Below, one piece after another: positions 36,073 to 46,589 of a stretch of DNA of 64,000 bases. A model generated the notes under the pieces. The model worked only from the letters and a program-made list of their open reading frames with translations, did not search any database and was not told the origin of the DNA. The stretch comes from Kiloniella spongiae (GTDB lineage: Bacteria; Pseudomonadota; Alphaproteobacteria; Kiloniellales; Kiloniellaceae). Both the position numbers and the translations under genes were made by a program. The DNA lies in assembly GCF_001026905.1 (NCBI RefSeq), contig NZ_LAQL01000009.1, positions 62,001-126,000 of the forward strand, in the 5' to 3' direction. The number at the start of each line of letters is the position of its first letter. Within the stretch, counting starts at the first letter, position 1.

Positions 36073-37503
36073 GTGAACTGGAAAAAAATCTTACTTATAA
36101 CCTGCTGGGCTGCATTGATTTCCTTAATTGGTGCAGCCGTCAGCTATACAATTCTTGGACCTCATGTTCCTTTGCCATACCAGTATGTTGAGGTGCAAAA
36201 TCCTCAGGAAGGAGACAAAGAACATTCTGAGGATGAAGCATCTTCTGTTGATGACAATATCGCTCATGAAGAAAGTATAGATCCCAATTTAACACAGCTT
36301 GAAACGTCCTCTGATGCAGAAGAGACATCTGATGCAATAGAATCTCCCGCGACCACAACACAAGAAGAACCCGCCTCCTTGCATGAGGCGGAGAGTACAG
36401 CTGAACATGACAATAACGAAGCTGTGGGTGAGCCCCTCCAAGAAGAAGTTGCCTCACCAGAAAAGGCAGAAGATCACAGTTCCAGTACTGAAACGGTTCA
36501 AAACGGTGCCGGTTCTGAAGAATCATCCTCTATAAAGCCCTCTGAGGAAGACGAGCAAAATCATAGTCAGGAAACTGAGACGATAGCCACGGAAGAGAAA
36601 AAAGAGAGCACCGAAGAAGAAACAACACTTCCAACACAGAACACAGCTTCATCTGAATCACCCGAAGTAGCAGCTATAACCCCGTCTCCCTTCCCAAAGA
36701 ACCCTCCGGTTTTCAGTACCGAACCAAGTTGGAAGCTCTATGGACAAAAAGTTCCTGCCGCTGATGGACGTCCCAGAATTGCAATCGTGTTAACCGGATT
36801 AGGTTTATCTCGTGCAGCAACAGAGGCCGCGATCAGGCAACTGCCAAGCACGATTACACTTTCCTTTACGCCTTATGCTAAAAATCTGGAAAGCTGGATT
36901 GCGCTGGCCCGCTCTATAAATCACGAAGTCATGCTCGATTTACCAATGGAACCTCTGACCTATCCATCAGATGACCCCGGGCCCCAAGCCCTGCTGACAG
37001 GCCGTCAACCAGAGGGCAATCTTAATAATCTGGCCTGGATCGCCAACAGAGGATCCGGGTATGTGGGAATGAGTGCGTATATGGGCAGTCGCTTTGTTAC
37101 CTCAGAGCGACAAATGCGCCCCGTCATGGAGTACTTTAAAGATCACGGCCTTCTCTTCCTTGATAGCGGCGACAATGACTCAAGCTTGGTACCATCACTC
37201 GGAGAAAGTCTTGGTACCCCCGTTGCGGTGAATCAACGGGCAATTGACGAAGCACAACTGAGCAGACAGGCAATCGACGCTCGTTTAGCGCAAATTGAAC
37301 GCATAGCAACTAAAAATGGCTACGCGATTGCAACGGGTCGCCCCTTTCCTGTCACATTGGAACGAATAGCAAAATGGGTAAGCACTATTGAAGAAAAAGG
37401 CTATCAATTAGTACCAATTACCGCTGTAATAGACGAAAGCTCGCTGACACCAGCACAAGAACCGCCGAGCTCAACCAATAGCACTGCTGTTCAATCAAAC
37501 TAG
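36073..37503 (+). CDS. Divergent polysaccharide deacetylase family protein (YibQ-like)
   Basis: 476 residues starting with GTG. A single N-terminal membrane helix (about 7-28) is followed by a low-complexity Glu/Ser/Thr-rich stretch of about 180 residues (EEETTLPT and similar) and then the divergent polysaccharide deacetylase domain from about 230 (PRIAIVLTGLGLSRAATEAA, HEVMLDLPMEPLTYP, FLDSGDNDSS, ATGRPFPVTLERIAKW). Members often lack full NodB metal sites; enzymatic activity is unproven. The order envC-ctpA-yibQ-rppH is conserved in alphaproteobacteria and suggests a cell-envelope role. Confidence 0.9.
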   Translation: MNWKKILLITCWAALISLIGAAVSYTILGPHVPLPYQYVEVQNPQEGDKEHSEDEASSVDDNIAHEESIDPNLTQLETSSDAEETSDAIESPATTTQEEPASLHEAESTAEHDNNEAVGEPLQEEVASPEKAEDHSSSTETVQNGAGSEESSSIKPSEEDEQNHSQETETIATEEKKESTEEETTLPTQNTASSESPEVAAITPSPFPKNPPVFSTEPSWKLYGQKVPAADGRPRIAIVLTGLGLSRAATEAAIRQLPSTITLSFTPYAKNLESWIALARSINHEVMLDLPMEPLTYPSDDPGPQALLTGRQPEGNLNNLAWIANRGSGYVGMSAYMGSRFVTSERQMRPVMEYFKDHGLLFLDSGDNDSSLVPSLGESLGTPVAVNQRAIDEAQLSRQAIDARLAQIERIATKNGYAIATGRPFPVTLERIAKWVSTIEEKGYQLVPITAVIDESSLTPAQEPPSSTNSTAVQSN

Positions 37504-37521
37504 AAAAAGAATAACCAAACC

Positions 37522-38013
37522 ATGTCTGACGCTAGCTTAACAGATCGCGAGATAGAAGCTCTTCCCTACCGCCCATGCGTTGGCATTATGCTCCTTAATC
37601 AGGATAACCATGTCTTTGTGGCTCAGCGTATCGATAACCCCGGCGAAGCATGGCAAATGCCGCAAGGTGGTATAGATGAGGGCGAAGATCCTATGACTGC
37701 GGCCCTAAGGGAACTTGAGGAAGAAACAGGCACAGCTAAAGCGAGTTTAATTGCCGAAAGCCGAGACTGGTACGCTTACGATTTACCGCGAGACCTTGTG
37801 CCAAGAATATGGAAAGGCCAGTATCGGGGACAAAAGCAAAAGTGGTTTGTCTTTAAATTTGAAGGACAAGACGTCGATATTAACATCGACACCGAAATAC
37901 CGGAATTTTCGGACTGGAAATGGGTAGAGATGAAATCTCTACCTGATCTCATCGTGCCCTTTAAGAAAAAATTGTATCAACAACTTGTAGATGAATTTAT
38001 CCAATACGGATAG
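37522..38013 (+). CDS. rppH: RNA pyrophosphohydrolase RppH
   Basis: 163 residues of the Nudix family. The Nudix box is intact (GGIDEGEDPMTAALRELEEE TG), preceded by WQMPQ and followed by RIWKGQYRGQKQKWFVFKF, the RppH signature. It removes pyrophosphate from the 5' end of mRNAs to start decay. In relatives it lies between ctpA and atpC; here five accessory genes separate it from atpC. Its stop directly abuts the stop of the convergent tautomerase gene. Confidence 0.95.
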   Translation: MSDASLTDREIEALPYRPCVGIMLLNQDNHVFVAQRIDNPGEAWQMPQGGIDEGEDPMTAALRELEEETGTAKASLIAESRDWYAYDLPRDLVPRIWKGQYRGQKQKWFVFKFEGQDVDINIDTEIPEFSDWKWVEMKSLPDLIVPFKKKLYQQLVDEFIQYG

Positions 38014-38343
38014 TCATTTGAAATAGGCATCACTCAGATCGACAACTTCAACGGATAGCATCGCTGCACCCGCGAGAGCTTGCGCCTTTATATCCATCAA
38101 AGCCTGCCCTAGCGTCTCTTTTTGTTGAGAACTACGCCCAGGCAGCAACTTCACTGTTGTATGTATATAAAGCTGTTTATCAGATCCCGTCTTAAAGTGA
38201 TCGGAAGGAACAGCCCTAACCTTAATCGTTGTCGGATCAAATAAACCTGTATCAACCATTCCGCTAAACAGGTCGTCAACCAGACTGGATACATTAATTT
38301 GGTTCTGCAAAGGCGCAGCATATTCAACAATACAGTGAGGCAT
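38014..38343 (-). CDS. 5-carboxymethyl-2-hydroxymuconate isomerase-like tautomerase
   Basis: 109 residues. I start at the ATG at 38343 because it gives MPHCIVEY, with Pro as residue 2, the catalytic N-terminal proline after Met removal in the tautomerase superfamily; a start five codons upstream would bury it. The remaining sequence (FDPTTIKVRAVPSDHF, LYIHTTVKLLPGRS) fits the CHMI family. No other homoprotocatechuate pathway genes are nearby, so the true substrate is open. It sits in the accessory insert between rppH and the atp operon. Confidence 0.82.
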   Translation of the reverse strand: MPHCIVEYAAPLQNQINVSSLVDDLFSGMVDTGLFDPTTIKVRAVPSDHFKTGSDKQLYIHTTVKLLPGRSSQQKETLGQALMDIKAQALAGAAMLSVEVVDLSDAYFK

Positions 38344-38436
38344 TGGATTTAATTCCATAAAACATTAATTTTTTCCCAAAATGTAACAAGGAATTAAGAA
38401 AATAAACAAGCGATAACAGAATCAGCATATTATTCG

Positions 38437-38937
38437 TTAGCTCTCCTTTGCGGGCTCTTCATTTTTCCATTTCATCGGACAGTACGTCACACCTTCTTTC
38501 TCCGCCCAATCATCAAGGGCGACAAAGCCATGTGAGCAATAAAAATCATACCCTTGAGAAGACGCATTTACGAACAACTCGCTGGGGGACAAAGTCATAA
38601 TGACACGCCGTAAGAGCTGTGTCGCCAGATGGCGCTTTTGTGCATAATCAACGATGAACAGAAGAAGAATTTGATGACCATTAATTTCTAAATAACCCGA
38701 AACCTGATCATCTTTTTCCTGCACCAAAAGTGCTTTTGACCCTGTCACCAACCTCTTCAGAATTTGATCAAATGACATATAATCCAGAAAATCTTCCCAG
38801 CCCTTTTCATCAAAGTCCGAAGCAATACTCCTTTTTGCTTCCGTGATCACCATTTCGGATACGTCTTCGATATCATCGATCCCGCAAGGCCTTATTATTC
38901 TGCCATCATCTAGCAAAACGATTTCCATAAAAGACAT
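38437..38937 (-). CDS. GNAT family N-acetyltransferase
   Basis: 166 residues. The GNAT fold is suggested by RPCGIDDIEDVSEMVITEA at the start, strand VSGYLEINGHQILLLFIVD, the acetyl-CoA loop region KRHLATQLLRRVIM (a variant of the Q/R-x-x-G-x-G/A loop), and a C-terminal FVNASSQGYDFYCSHGFVAL followed by WAEKEGVTYCPMKW. The acceptor cannot be predicted. AGGGGAGC lies just before the ATG. It is on the same strand as the tautomerase gene, 93 bases away. Confidence 0.85.
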   Translation of the reverse strand: MSFMEIVLLDDGRIIRPCGIDDIEDVSEMVITEAKRSIASDFDEKGWEDFLDYMSFDQILKRLVTGSKALLVQEKDDQVSGYLEINGHQILLLFIVDYAQKRHLATQLLRRVIMTLSPSELFVNASSQGYDFYCSHGFVALDDWAEKEGVTYCPMKWKNEEPAKES

Positions 38938-39195
38938 AAAGCTCCCCTACTGATCAACAAGCCTTGGTAATGGTTCTCAAGCTAATACTTCGCAGTATTA
39001 ATTATCAGTATTCTTCAAAAGAATGAAAAAACAGTATCTTCGGCATACTAAAAATAATTATGACCAGGATTCCACCAAATATTAGTGACTGACATTGTTG
39101 TCGTGACACAGGACTGATATTGTCCCGCAAAATCAGAGAGTATTTAGGGAACTTAGAATCTCTGGGATCTAACCTATTAAACGAAAGATCAAAAT

Positions 39196-39777
39196 ATGGC
39201 CTTCGATAGTGATCTTCTTGATCGTGCTGAATCCAAGTGTGAGCTATGTAGTGCATCTGATGACTTAGCTGCCTATGATGTTCCACCGCATACTGACGGT
39301 ACCCTGGAACAGCGTATTCTGCTTTGTGGAACTTGCCATAAACAAGTTAGCCAAGAAAGCGATCTTGATGTCAATCACTGGCGCTGTCTGAATGACAGCA
39401 TGTGGAGCCAAACACCAGCGGTGCAGGTTGTCGCATGGCGCATGCTGACACGTTTAAATAACGAAGGTTGGGCGCAAGATCTCCTCGACATGCTCTATCT
39501 GGATGAGGAAACATTATCTTGGGCTCAATCAGGTATTTTGGCCCCTGCCGAGAACGAAAATACGGTAAAGCACCTTGATTCGAATGGCACTGTTCTTGAA
39601 GCCGGCGACACAGTCATCCTGATCAAAGATCTGAACGTCAAAGGCGGTGGCTTTACTGCCAAAAGAGGGACTGCAGTTCGGGGAATATCCCTGGTTCCCG
39701 ATACCCCTGAACATATCGAAGGTCGTGTTAATGGGCAGCAAATCGTTATTTTGACTAAATACGTCAAAAAATCATAG
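39196..39777 (+). CDS. PhnA (YjdM)-like zinc-ribbon protein
   Basis: 193 residues. The N-terminal zinc ribbon has two Cys pairs (SKCELCSASDD and LLCGTCHKQV). The C-terminal PhnA domain is clear (GTVLEAGDTVILIKDLNVKG, AKRGTAVRGISLV, NGQQIVILTKYVKKS). Despite the name, PhnA/YjdM is not part of phosphonate breakdown; its function is unknown. Compared with the short E. coli protein (about 111 residues) this version carries about 80 extra residues between the ribbon and the PhnA domain, as in many marine proteobacteria. Confidence 0.9.
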   Translation: MAFDSDLLDRAESKCELCSASDDLAAYDVPPHTDGTLEQRILLCGTCHKQVSQESDLDVNHWRCLNDSMWSQTPAVQVVAWRMLTRLNNEGWAQDLLDMLYLDEETLSWAQSGILAPAENENTVKHLDSNGTVLEAGDTVILIKDLNVKGGGFTAKRGTAVRGISLVPDTPEHIEGRVNGQQIVILTKYVKKS

Positions 39778-39821
39778 TATGAATTCAACATCTATGATGA
39801 ATTGTTAATAATAATCAGCAT

Positions 39822-39859
39822 TGTATCCTATTGCGACACCTTCAATCGAATAGGATACA
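39822..39859 (+). promoter_or_regulatory. Inverted repeat masking the ribosome site of a small ORF
   Basis: TGTATCCTATT (39822-39832) and AATAGGATACA (39849-39859) form a perfect 11-bp stem with a 16-base loop. The AGGA in the 3' arm is the ribosome site of the ATG at 39864. As RNA the hairpin would hide this site; as DNA it could be an operator. No T tract follows, so it is not an intrinsic terminator. Confidence 0.55.
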
Positions 39860-39863
39860 TACA

Positions 39864-40058
39864 ATGTGCTGTTACGTAAGGCTAGAAGAGCGACCTGCTT
39901 CGAATTCTCTTTCAGGGGATGAGATTTTCGAAATTATACAGGATGGTATAAGGAAGAAATCTACTCTGCACCAAGCAGTTTCCATTGAGTATGATACCCA
40001 GGAACAACCCACAAATGCCCACAACTCGTCAAGAAGTTCACGTACCTCATGGCATTGA
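39864..40058 (+). CDS. Small hypothetical ORF (64 aa) behind the hairpin
   Basis: Starts MCCYVRLEERPASNSLSGDE, with AGGA eight bases upstream. I do not recognise it. The C-terminus (NSSRSSRTSWH) looks like out-of-frame sequence, and a second ORF in another frame overlaps it from about 40015. The two may be one gene split by a frameshift. Confidence 0.35.
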   Translation: MCCYVRLEERPASNSLSGDEIFEIIQDGIRKKSTLHQAVSIEYDTQEQPTNAHNSSRSSRTSWH

Positions 40059-40260
40059 TAGTATTTCAAAAATAATTAAATTTGAAGCCTATCTCACAGA
40101 CAACATAACAACTCTACAATCGACACATACTGCCATTGGCAACAATGAAGAAGATTACGCAATTGCCAGTTGGGTCAATACAACACATGTTGTTATCTCA
40201 CCGGGGCGAGACCAATCTCATCTAACCAGTGGACATGCAATCATAGAATACACCAAGTAA
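39991..40260 (+). CDS. Small hypothetical ORF (about 89 aa), overlapping the previous one
   Basis: Frame reading MIPRNNPQMPTTRQEVHVPH and ending SGHAIIEYTK. From about 40050 the composition looks coding (IDSISKIIKFEAYLTDN, EDYAIASWVNTTHVVI). ATGs at 39991 and 40015 are both possible starts, neither with a good ribosome site. It may be the 3' part of a frameshifted gene that begins at 39864. No family recognised. Confidence 0.4.
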   Translation: MIPRNNPQMPTTRQEVHVPHGIDSISKIIKFEAYLTDNITTLQSTHTAIGNNEEDYAIASWVNTTHVVISPGRDQSHLTSGHAIIEYTK

Positions 40261-40268
40261 ATTCTTTT

Positions 40269-40297
40269 CCCCGCGATGCCAAGCCAGCTTCGCGGGG
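40269..40297. terminator. GC-rich stem-loop between small ORF and terC
   Basis: CCCCGCGA and TCGCGGGG form a perfect 8-bp stem with a 13-base loop, lying between convergent genes. There is no T tract on either side, so termination efficiency is uncertain. Confidence 0.45.
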
Positions 40298-40304
40298 CAA
40301 TTCA

Positions 40305-41042
40305 TTATGACACTTTCTTCTTACGCCGATTACGTGACAACATATTAAGCAGTTCCACAAAAGCAGAAAAAGCCATCGCCGCATAGATATACCCCTTGGG
40401 TACATGTACTCCGAAACCATCTGCGATCAAGGTCATACCAATCATCAAAAGAAAGCCTAGCGCTAACATTACAATCGTCGGGTTCGCCTCAATAAAACGT
40501 GATAGAGGGCCCGCAGCAAACAACATAGCAATGACAGCAATGACAACTGCAATAACCATAATTGGCACATGATCTGTCATCCCGACGGCCGTGATGATGC
40601 TGTCGATTGAGAAAACAAGATCAAGAACAAGAATTTGTCCAATCACTGCTGCAAAGCTGCTTACAACAGCACCTTTGACATCAGTGTCACCATCTTCAGG
40701 ATCAACACTATGATGAATCTCCTTGGTTGCTTTCCAGACTAGGAATAAACCACCCGAGATCAGAATGATATCCCGCCATGAAAAACTATGGTCAAACAAA
40801 GTTATAACCGGTTCCACAAGCTGGACAATAATCGCAACAGTACCAAGTAGAGCAAGCCGAAAAATAAGTGCAAGACTTAGACCGATAACACGCGCCTTAG
40901 GTCTTTGTGCTTCTGGAAGCTTATTTGTCAGGATTGATACAAAGATAAGATTATCAATTCCGAGAACAACTTCCATTATAATTAAGGTAAAAAGAGCCAT
41001 CCAGGCAGACGGTTCACTTAGCAGGGTGACAAGGTTTTCCAT
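40305..41042 (-). CDS. TerC family integral membrane protein
   Basis: 245 residues from the ATG at 41042; an upstream TTG would add 14 hydrophilic residues and is less likely. About seven membrane helices. TerC hallmarks: [18 protein letters not shown] near the start and the repeat-like [18 protein letters not shown] in the second half, both with conserved acidic residues inside membrane helices. A polar loop with [10 protein letters not shown] separates the halves. Members export manganese or protect secreted metalloproteins; named first from tellurite resistance. No manganese riboswitch is visible upstream. Confidence 0.92.
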   Translation of the reverse strand: MENLVTLLSEPSAWMALFTLIIMEVVLGIDNLIFVSILTNKLPEAQRPKARVIGLSLALIFRLALLGTVAIIVQLVEPVITLFDHSFSWRDIILISGGLFLVWKATKEIHHSVDPEDGDTDVKGAVVSSFAAVIGQILVLDLVFSIDSIITAVGMTDHVPIMVIAVVIAVIAMLFAAGPLSRFIEANPTIVMLALGFLLMIGMTLIADGFGVHVPKGYIYAAMAFSAFVELLNMLSRNRRKKKVS

Positions 41043-41143
41043 AAACTCGCTTTTAGAAGTTGAGGACGAAATAAATTTGGACAATCATCAGCTATATTGT
41101 TTAAAGGATCAACGATAAGATCAAAAAACACTTTAGACATAAA

Positions 41144-41176
41144 AAAAAGCCCGGGCTGGAAAGCACCGGGCTTTTT
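41144..41176 (-). terminator. Intrinsic terminator of the atp operon
   Basis: An 11-bp stem (AAAAAGCCCGG with CCGGGCTTTTT), loop of 11 bases, with a run of eight T on the minus strand, 19 bases past the atpC stop. The flanking A and T runs make it potentially bidirectional. Confidence 0.9.
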
Positions 41177-41194
41177 AATTCATAAACTGTCTAA

Positions 41195-41599
41195 TCAGCC
41201 AATAGCTGTAAGCATGGCCTCAGACAATTCGATCTGTTTTCTTGCGGCGTCACGAGCAGCGTCATCTTTTGCATCGGAAAGATCTTCCTTTGCATCCTGA
41301 AGTTGCTGCTGGACTGCTGCTTTGTCAATCTCACCTATAGGCTGAGCGACTTCAGCGAGAACGGTACAGCGTTCCGTGGTTACCTCGGCAAAGCCACCGG
41401 CGACAAAAATACGCTCACTAATCTCTTTACCAGAGTAGATTGCGATCACGCCGGGACGAACCGTGGAAATCATCGGTGCGTGACGCGGCAGCACACCAAA
41501 GTCACCATCTTCACCTGGGACGACAACCATGTCGACACTTTGGGAAAGAAGTAGTTTCTCTGGAGAAACGAGTTCGAATTCGACCTGTTCTTTGGCCAT
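41195..41599 (-). CDS. atpC: ATP synthase F1 epsilon subunit
   Basis: 134 residues. The N-terminal beta-sandwich (QVEFELVSPEKLLLSQSVDM, PGEDGDFGVLPRHAPMISTV, GGFAEVTTERCTVLAE) and the C-terminal helical hairpin (LSDAKDDAARDAARKQIELS) are both present. It is part of the rotor central stalk and can brake ATP hydrolysis. It is the last gene of atpHAGDC and is followed by the operon terminator. Confidence 0.97.
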   Translation of the reverse strand: MAKEQVEFELVSPEKLLLSQSVDMVVVPGEDGDFGVLPRHAPMISTVRPGVIAIYSGKEISERIFVAGGFAEVTTERCTVLAEVAQPIGEIDKAAVQQQLQDAKEDLSDAKDDAARDAARKQIELSEAMLTAIG

Positions 41600-41647
41600 T
41601 ATTCTCTTCCTGCTACCTGTCTTAACGACAATTAAAGATCAGAAACC

Positions 41648-43072
<1,425 letters not shown>

Positions 43073-43105
43073 TTAGTGTCACTCCTTAGCCAGTGCGCTT
43101 GCCAG

Positions 43106-43126
43106 GGCTCTCTATATTAGAGAGCC
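43106..43126 (-). promoter_or_regulatory. Stem-loop at the atpG stop codon
   Basis: GGCTCTCTA and TAGAGAGCC form a perfect 9-bp stem with a TAT loop; the atpG stop codon lies within it. There is no T tract, so it is more likely an mRNA stability or processing element within the operon than a terminator. Confidence 0.5.
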
Positions 43127-44001
43127 TCTTTGGCGGAGATAATTTCAATCAACTCGTTTGTGATGTTTGCTTGACGCGTTCTGTTATACTGAATCGACAG
43201 TCGATCAATCATCTCGCCAGCATTACGTGTCGCACTGTCCATAGCAGACATACGAGCACCGTGCTCACTAGCGGCATTTTCAAGCATCGCTTTGAAAATC
43301 TGGATTGAAATATTGCGGGGCAATAAGTCACTCAGGATTTTCTCATCCGATGGCTCATAATCGTAGATACCACCATCAGCAAGGCCAGACGCATCTGCAT
43401 CGCCCTCTGCTTCAAACGGGATCAACTGTTGAGCAGTAGGAATTTGAACGATTACAGATTTGAACTTCGCATAGAAGATCGTGCAAACATCAAATTCGCC
43501 GGCATCAAACATTCTCAACACGTAATCAGATACGGTCGCAGCTTTATCAAAACCCAAACTAGGCTTTGCAATATCTTCAATCGTATCAACGATATTAGGT
43601 CCAAATTCACGTCGTAGCTGATCACGAGATTTACGACCAATACAGTAAAACTTTACAGTTTTACCAGCTTTGATCAGCTCATGAGCTTTCTTGCGAGCTT
43701 CTTTCACAATATTAGAATTGAAGCCACCACAAAGACCGCGGTCTGCCGCGGCTACGATGAGTAAGTGAACGTCATCTTTACCTGTTCCAGCAAGAAGAGG
43801 AGATGCTCCAGGCTGTTTTCCTGCAGAGGCAGCAAGAGAACCTAACATCCGTTCCATACGCTCTGCGTATGGTCGGGATGCTTCAGCTTGTTCTTGTGCA
43901 CGGCGCAGTTTAGCCGCAGCAACCATTTTCATGGCTGAAGTGATCTTTTGCGTTGATTTAACGCTAGAGATCCTAAGTTTCAGATCGTTTAAGTTTGCCA
44001 T
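43117..44001 (-). CDS. atpG: ATP synthase F1 gamma subunit
   Basis: 294 residues. Conserved ends: [20 protein letters not shown] with [13 protein letters not shown] at the N-terminus and [20 protein letters not shown] with [19 protein letters not shown] at the C-terminus, the two coiled helices that form the rotating shaft. The central domain includes [12 protein letters not shown]. Lies between atpA and atpD in the standard order. Confidence 0.98.
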   Translation of the reverse strand: MANLNDLKLRISSVKSTQKITSAMKMVAAAKLRRAQEQAEASRPYAERMERMLGSLAASAGKQPGASPLLAGTGKDDVHLLIVAAADRGLCGGFNSNIVKEARKKAHELIKAGKTVKFYCIGRKSRDQLRREFGPNIVDTIEDIAKPSLGFDKAATVSDYVLRMFDAGEFDVCTIFYAKFKSVIVQIPTAQQLIPFEAEGDADASGLADGGIYDYEPSDEKILSDLLPRNISIQIFKAMLENAASEHGARMSAMDSATRNAGEMIDRLSIQYNRTRQANITNELIEIISAKEAL

Positions 44002-44048
44002 GTCGTTATTCGTTTCCCACAGCCATTAAACTCTGGATTGCCAATCCG

Positions 44049-45581
44049 TTAAACAAAAGTCTTGGCAAAATTATCCATAAAGGATTTTAGCTTGCCTTCT
44101 GTATCAGCAGAAAGAGCTTTATCTTTACGAATAGCTTCCAGAATGTCTTGGCCATTGCCACGAATTTCAGAAAGAAGTTTTTCTTCGAAGTGACCGATCG
44201 TTTTCACGTCAATCGCATCAAGGTAACCCTTCACACCTGAGTAGATAACAACAACCTGCTCTTCAACCGTCAGCGGTTTGTACTGAGGCTGTTTGAGAAG
44301 CTCGACCAAACGAGATCCACGAGCCAACAGACGCTGAGTAGCTGCATCGAGATCAGAAGCGAACTGAGAGAAAGCTTCCATTTCACGATATTGAGCGAGC
44401 TCAAGTTTAATACTACCGGCAACTTGTTTCATAGCCTTGATCTGCGCTGAAGAACCAACACGGGAAACCGATAGACCAACGTTAACAGCTGGGCGGATAC
44501 CTTTGTTGAAGAGGTTCGTTTCAAGGAAGATCTGACCATCAGTAATCGAAATCACGTTGGTCGGAATAAAGGCAGATACATCACCGCCCTGAGTTTCGAT
44601 CACGGGAAGAGCAGTCAAGGAACCTGCACCGTGTTCGTCGTTCAATTTACATGAACGCTCAAGTAGACGGGAGTGAAGGTAGAAAACGTCACCAGGATAA
44701 GCTTCACGTCCAGGAGGGCGACGAAGAAGAAGGGACATCTGACGATAAGCAACAGCCTGCTTGGACAGATCATCATAAACGATCACAGCATGCATTGCGT
44801 TGTCGCGGAAGTACTCGCCCATTGCTGCACCAGTGTATGGAGCAAGGAACTGAAGCGGTGCAGGGTCAGACGCCGTCGCAGCAATAACGATGGAATATTC
44901 CATAGCGCCATTATCTTCGAGTGTCTTAACCAACCGGGCAACAGTAGAACGTTTCTGACCAACAGCAACATAGATACAGAAAAGCTTTTCGCTTTCGCTA
45001 GAAGCAGCATCGTTAGTAACTTTTTGGTTCAGGATCGTATCAAGAGCAATCGCAGTTTTACCAGTCTGACGGTCACCGATGATAAGCTCACGCTGGCCAC
45101 GACCGATTGGAATAAGACTATCAATAGACTTAATACCAGTCTGCATTGGTTCATGAACAGACTTACGTGGAATAATGCCAGGGGCCTTTACTTCCACACG
45201 AGTACGTTCAACATCCTTAAGAGGACCTTTACCGTCAATCGGATTACCAAGACCATCGACAACGCGACCAAGCAGACCTTTACCTGCAGGTACGTCAACA
45301 ATAGAGCCAGTACGTTTGACTGTATCGCCTTCTTTAACACCACGGTCATCACCGAAAAGAACGACACCAACGTTGTCGACCTCAAGGTTTAGGGCCATGC
45401 CCCGAATACCGTTAGCAAATTCCACCATCTCGCCAGCCTGAACATTGTCCAGACCATAAATGCGAGCCACACCATCACCCACAGAAAGAACTTGGCCTAC
45501 TTCAGCCACATCAGCGTCAGCGCCGAAGTTTTCAATCTGGTTTTTGAGAATGGTAGAGATTTCAGCGGCGCGGATATCCAT
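44049..45581 (-). CDS. atpA: ATP synthase F1 alpha subunit
   Basis: 510 residues, normal length. Walker [17 protein letters not shown], the arginine-finger region in [13 protein letters not shown], and the DELSE-equivalent region are as expected. It carries non-catalytic nucleotide sites and the arginine finger. Its first base overlaps the last base of the atpH stop region (45581), so translation is coupled. Confidence 0.98.
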   Translation of the reverse strand: MDIRAAEISTILKNQIENFGADADVAEVGQVLSVGDGVARIYGLDNVQAGEMVEFANGIRGMALNLEVDNVGVVLFGDDRGVKEGDTVKRTGSIVDVPAGKGLLGRVVDGLGNPIDGKGPLKDVERTRVEVKAPGIIPRKSVHEPMQTGIKSIDSLIPIGRGQRELIIGDRQTGKTAIALDTILNQKVTNDAASSESEKLFCIYVAVGQKRSTVARLVKTLEDNGAMEYSIVIAATASDPAPLQFLAPYTGAAMGEYFRDNAMHAVIVYDDLSKQAVAYRQMSLLLRRPPGREAYPGDVFYLHSRLLERSCKLNDEHGAGSLTALPVIETQGGDVSAFIPTNVISITDGQIFLETNLFNKGIRPAVNVGLSVSRVGSSAQIKAMKQVAGSIKLELAQYREMEAFSQFASDLDAATQRLLARGSRLVELLKQPQYKPLTVEEQVVVIYSGVKGYLDAIDVKTIGHFEEKLLSEIRGNGQDILEAIRKDKALSADTEGKLKSFMDNFAKTFV

Positions 45582-46156
45582 TACCCAACCCCTTTCATCA
45601 TCAATTCAAGTCTCTGAAGTTTTGTACGCAAGGAGCTATCAACCATGCGGCTACCAACCTGCACAATCATGCCCCCGATTAATGTTTCATCGACAGTTAC
45701 GTCAACTTCGACAGATCCACTAACAGAAGTTTTCAACGCATCTGCGATTGCCTTCTGCTGTGTTTTAGTTAATTCGTGTGCTGCTGTTACTTTAGCCCGA
45801 ACTTCACCGCGGCGACGCGCCAGTTCCGCCAAATAGGCGTCTGCCATGTCTGCCAAAACCGCAAGTCGACGATTTTCAGCAACGACCAGTACAAAGTTAC
45901 GTGTCACATCATTGACGCCCGCTTTGTCGAGTATTGCAGAAAATGCTTTTACTTGCTGATCGCGTGTATAGAGCGGAGAGCTGAGCAAATCCTGAAGCTC
46001 AGAGCTAGCAGAAACGAGTTGTTTCAAGCCAGCCAGATCTTCAGCCACTGCATCCAATGCAGATTTTTCCTCGGCAATTCCCAGCAGCGCTAACGCATAG
46101 CGCCCTGCCAAGCCATTCAAGCTAGTGTTTTCGCCTGCCAAGCCGATTGCCCCCAA
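45581..46156 (-). CDS. atpH: ATP synthase F1 delta subunit
   Basis: About 186-191 residues. OSCP/delta family: [59 protein letters not shown] and the C-terminal [20 protein letters not shown]. It ties F1 to the peripheral stalk. No ATG is available; TTG at 46156 or TTG at 46141 (with GGGGGC before it) are the candidate starts. It is the first gene of the operon; the F0 genes are elsewhere, as usual in alphaproteobacteria. Confidence 0.95.
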   Translation of the reverse strand: MGAIGLAGENTSLNGLAGRYALALLGIAEEKSALDAVAEDLAGLKQLVSASSELQDLLSSPLYTRDQQVKAFSAILDKAGVNDVTRNFVLVVAENRRLAVLADMADAYLAELARRRGEVRAKVTAAHELTKTQQKAIADALKTSVSGSVEVDVTVDETLIGGMIVQVGSRMVDSSLRTKLQRLELMMKGVG

Positions 46157-46589
46157 GATAAACCAGAAATTGACCCTGCCCGAACAGGTCGCATTTCAGT
46201 GAAGCCGAAATTCTTTCGATAGGAAAAGTACAATTAGTACTAATCATCAGGCGCGGGTTTGGTATCACAGACATAACAGGGTTTCAAGCGAGTCAGACGA
46301 AAGATTCGACCTTTTATGAGACTCTTTTTCGCAACTGCGGTGAAATGTGCCCACTGCAATCCCAGTGAAGTCCCTGTTTATCCTTGGAAATACGTCAATT
46401 AAATACCCTATTTTTTAATCGTAATTTTACGAAAAAAACTTTTACTGCTAAATCTTCGCCACTTTATGAGATTAATTACGACATTCAGAGTGCGTAATTA
46501 AGGAGGGCCTTCAAGCCGAAAACAGTGAGATATCCGAGAAGGAACGTATGTGACGTGACCATACTGCTTTAGAAACTAAAGACCAGAAA
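46157..46589 (-). promoter_or_regulatory. Upstream region of the atp operon
   Basis: 433 bases with no gene, between priA and atpH (both minus strand). A candidate sigma-70 promoter for atpH on the minus strand is TTGAAA (46282-46287) with 17 bases to TACCAA (46259-46264). Further up, TTAATTACG (46472-46480) and CGTAATTAA (46493-46501) form a perfect 9-bp inverted repeat with a 12-base spacer, possibly an operator or a weak end for priA. No coding frame is supported. Confidence 0.5.

Noticed and set aside
41043-41143. Possible manganese (yybP-ykoY) riboswitch before terC
   Set aside because: None of the conserved internal-loop sequences of that riboswitch can be seen in the short terC leader.
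44673-45392. A 239-codon plus-strand frame
   Set aside because: Lies entirely antisense to atpA, with no ribosome site or recognisable motifs.
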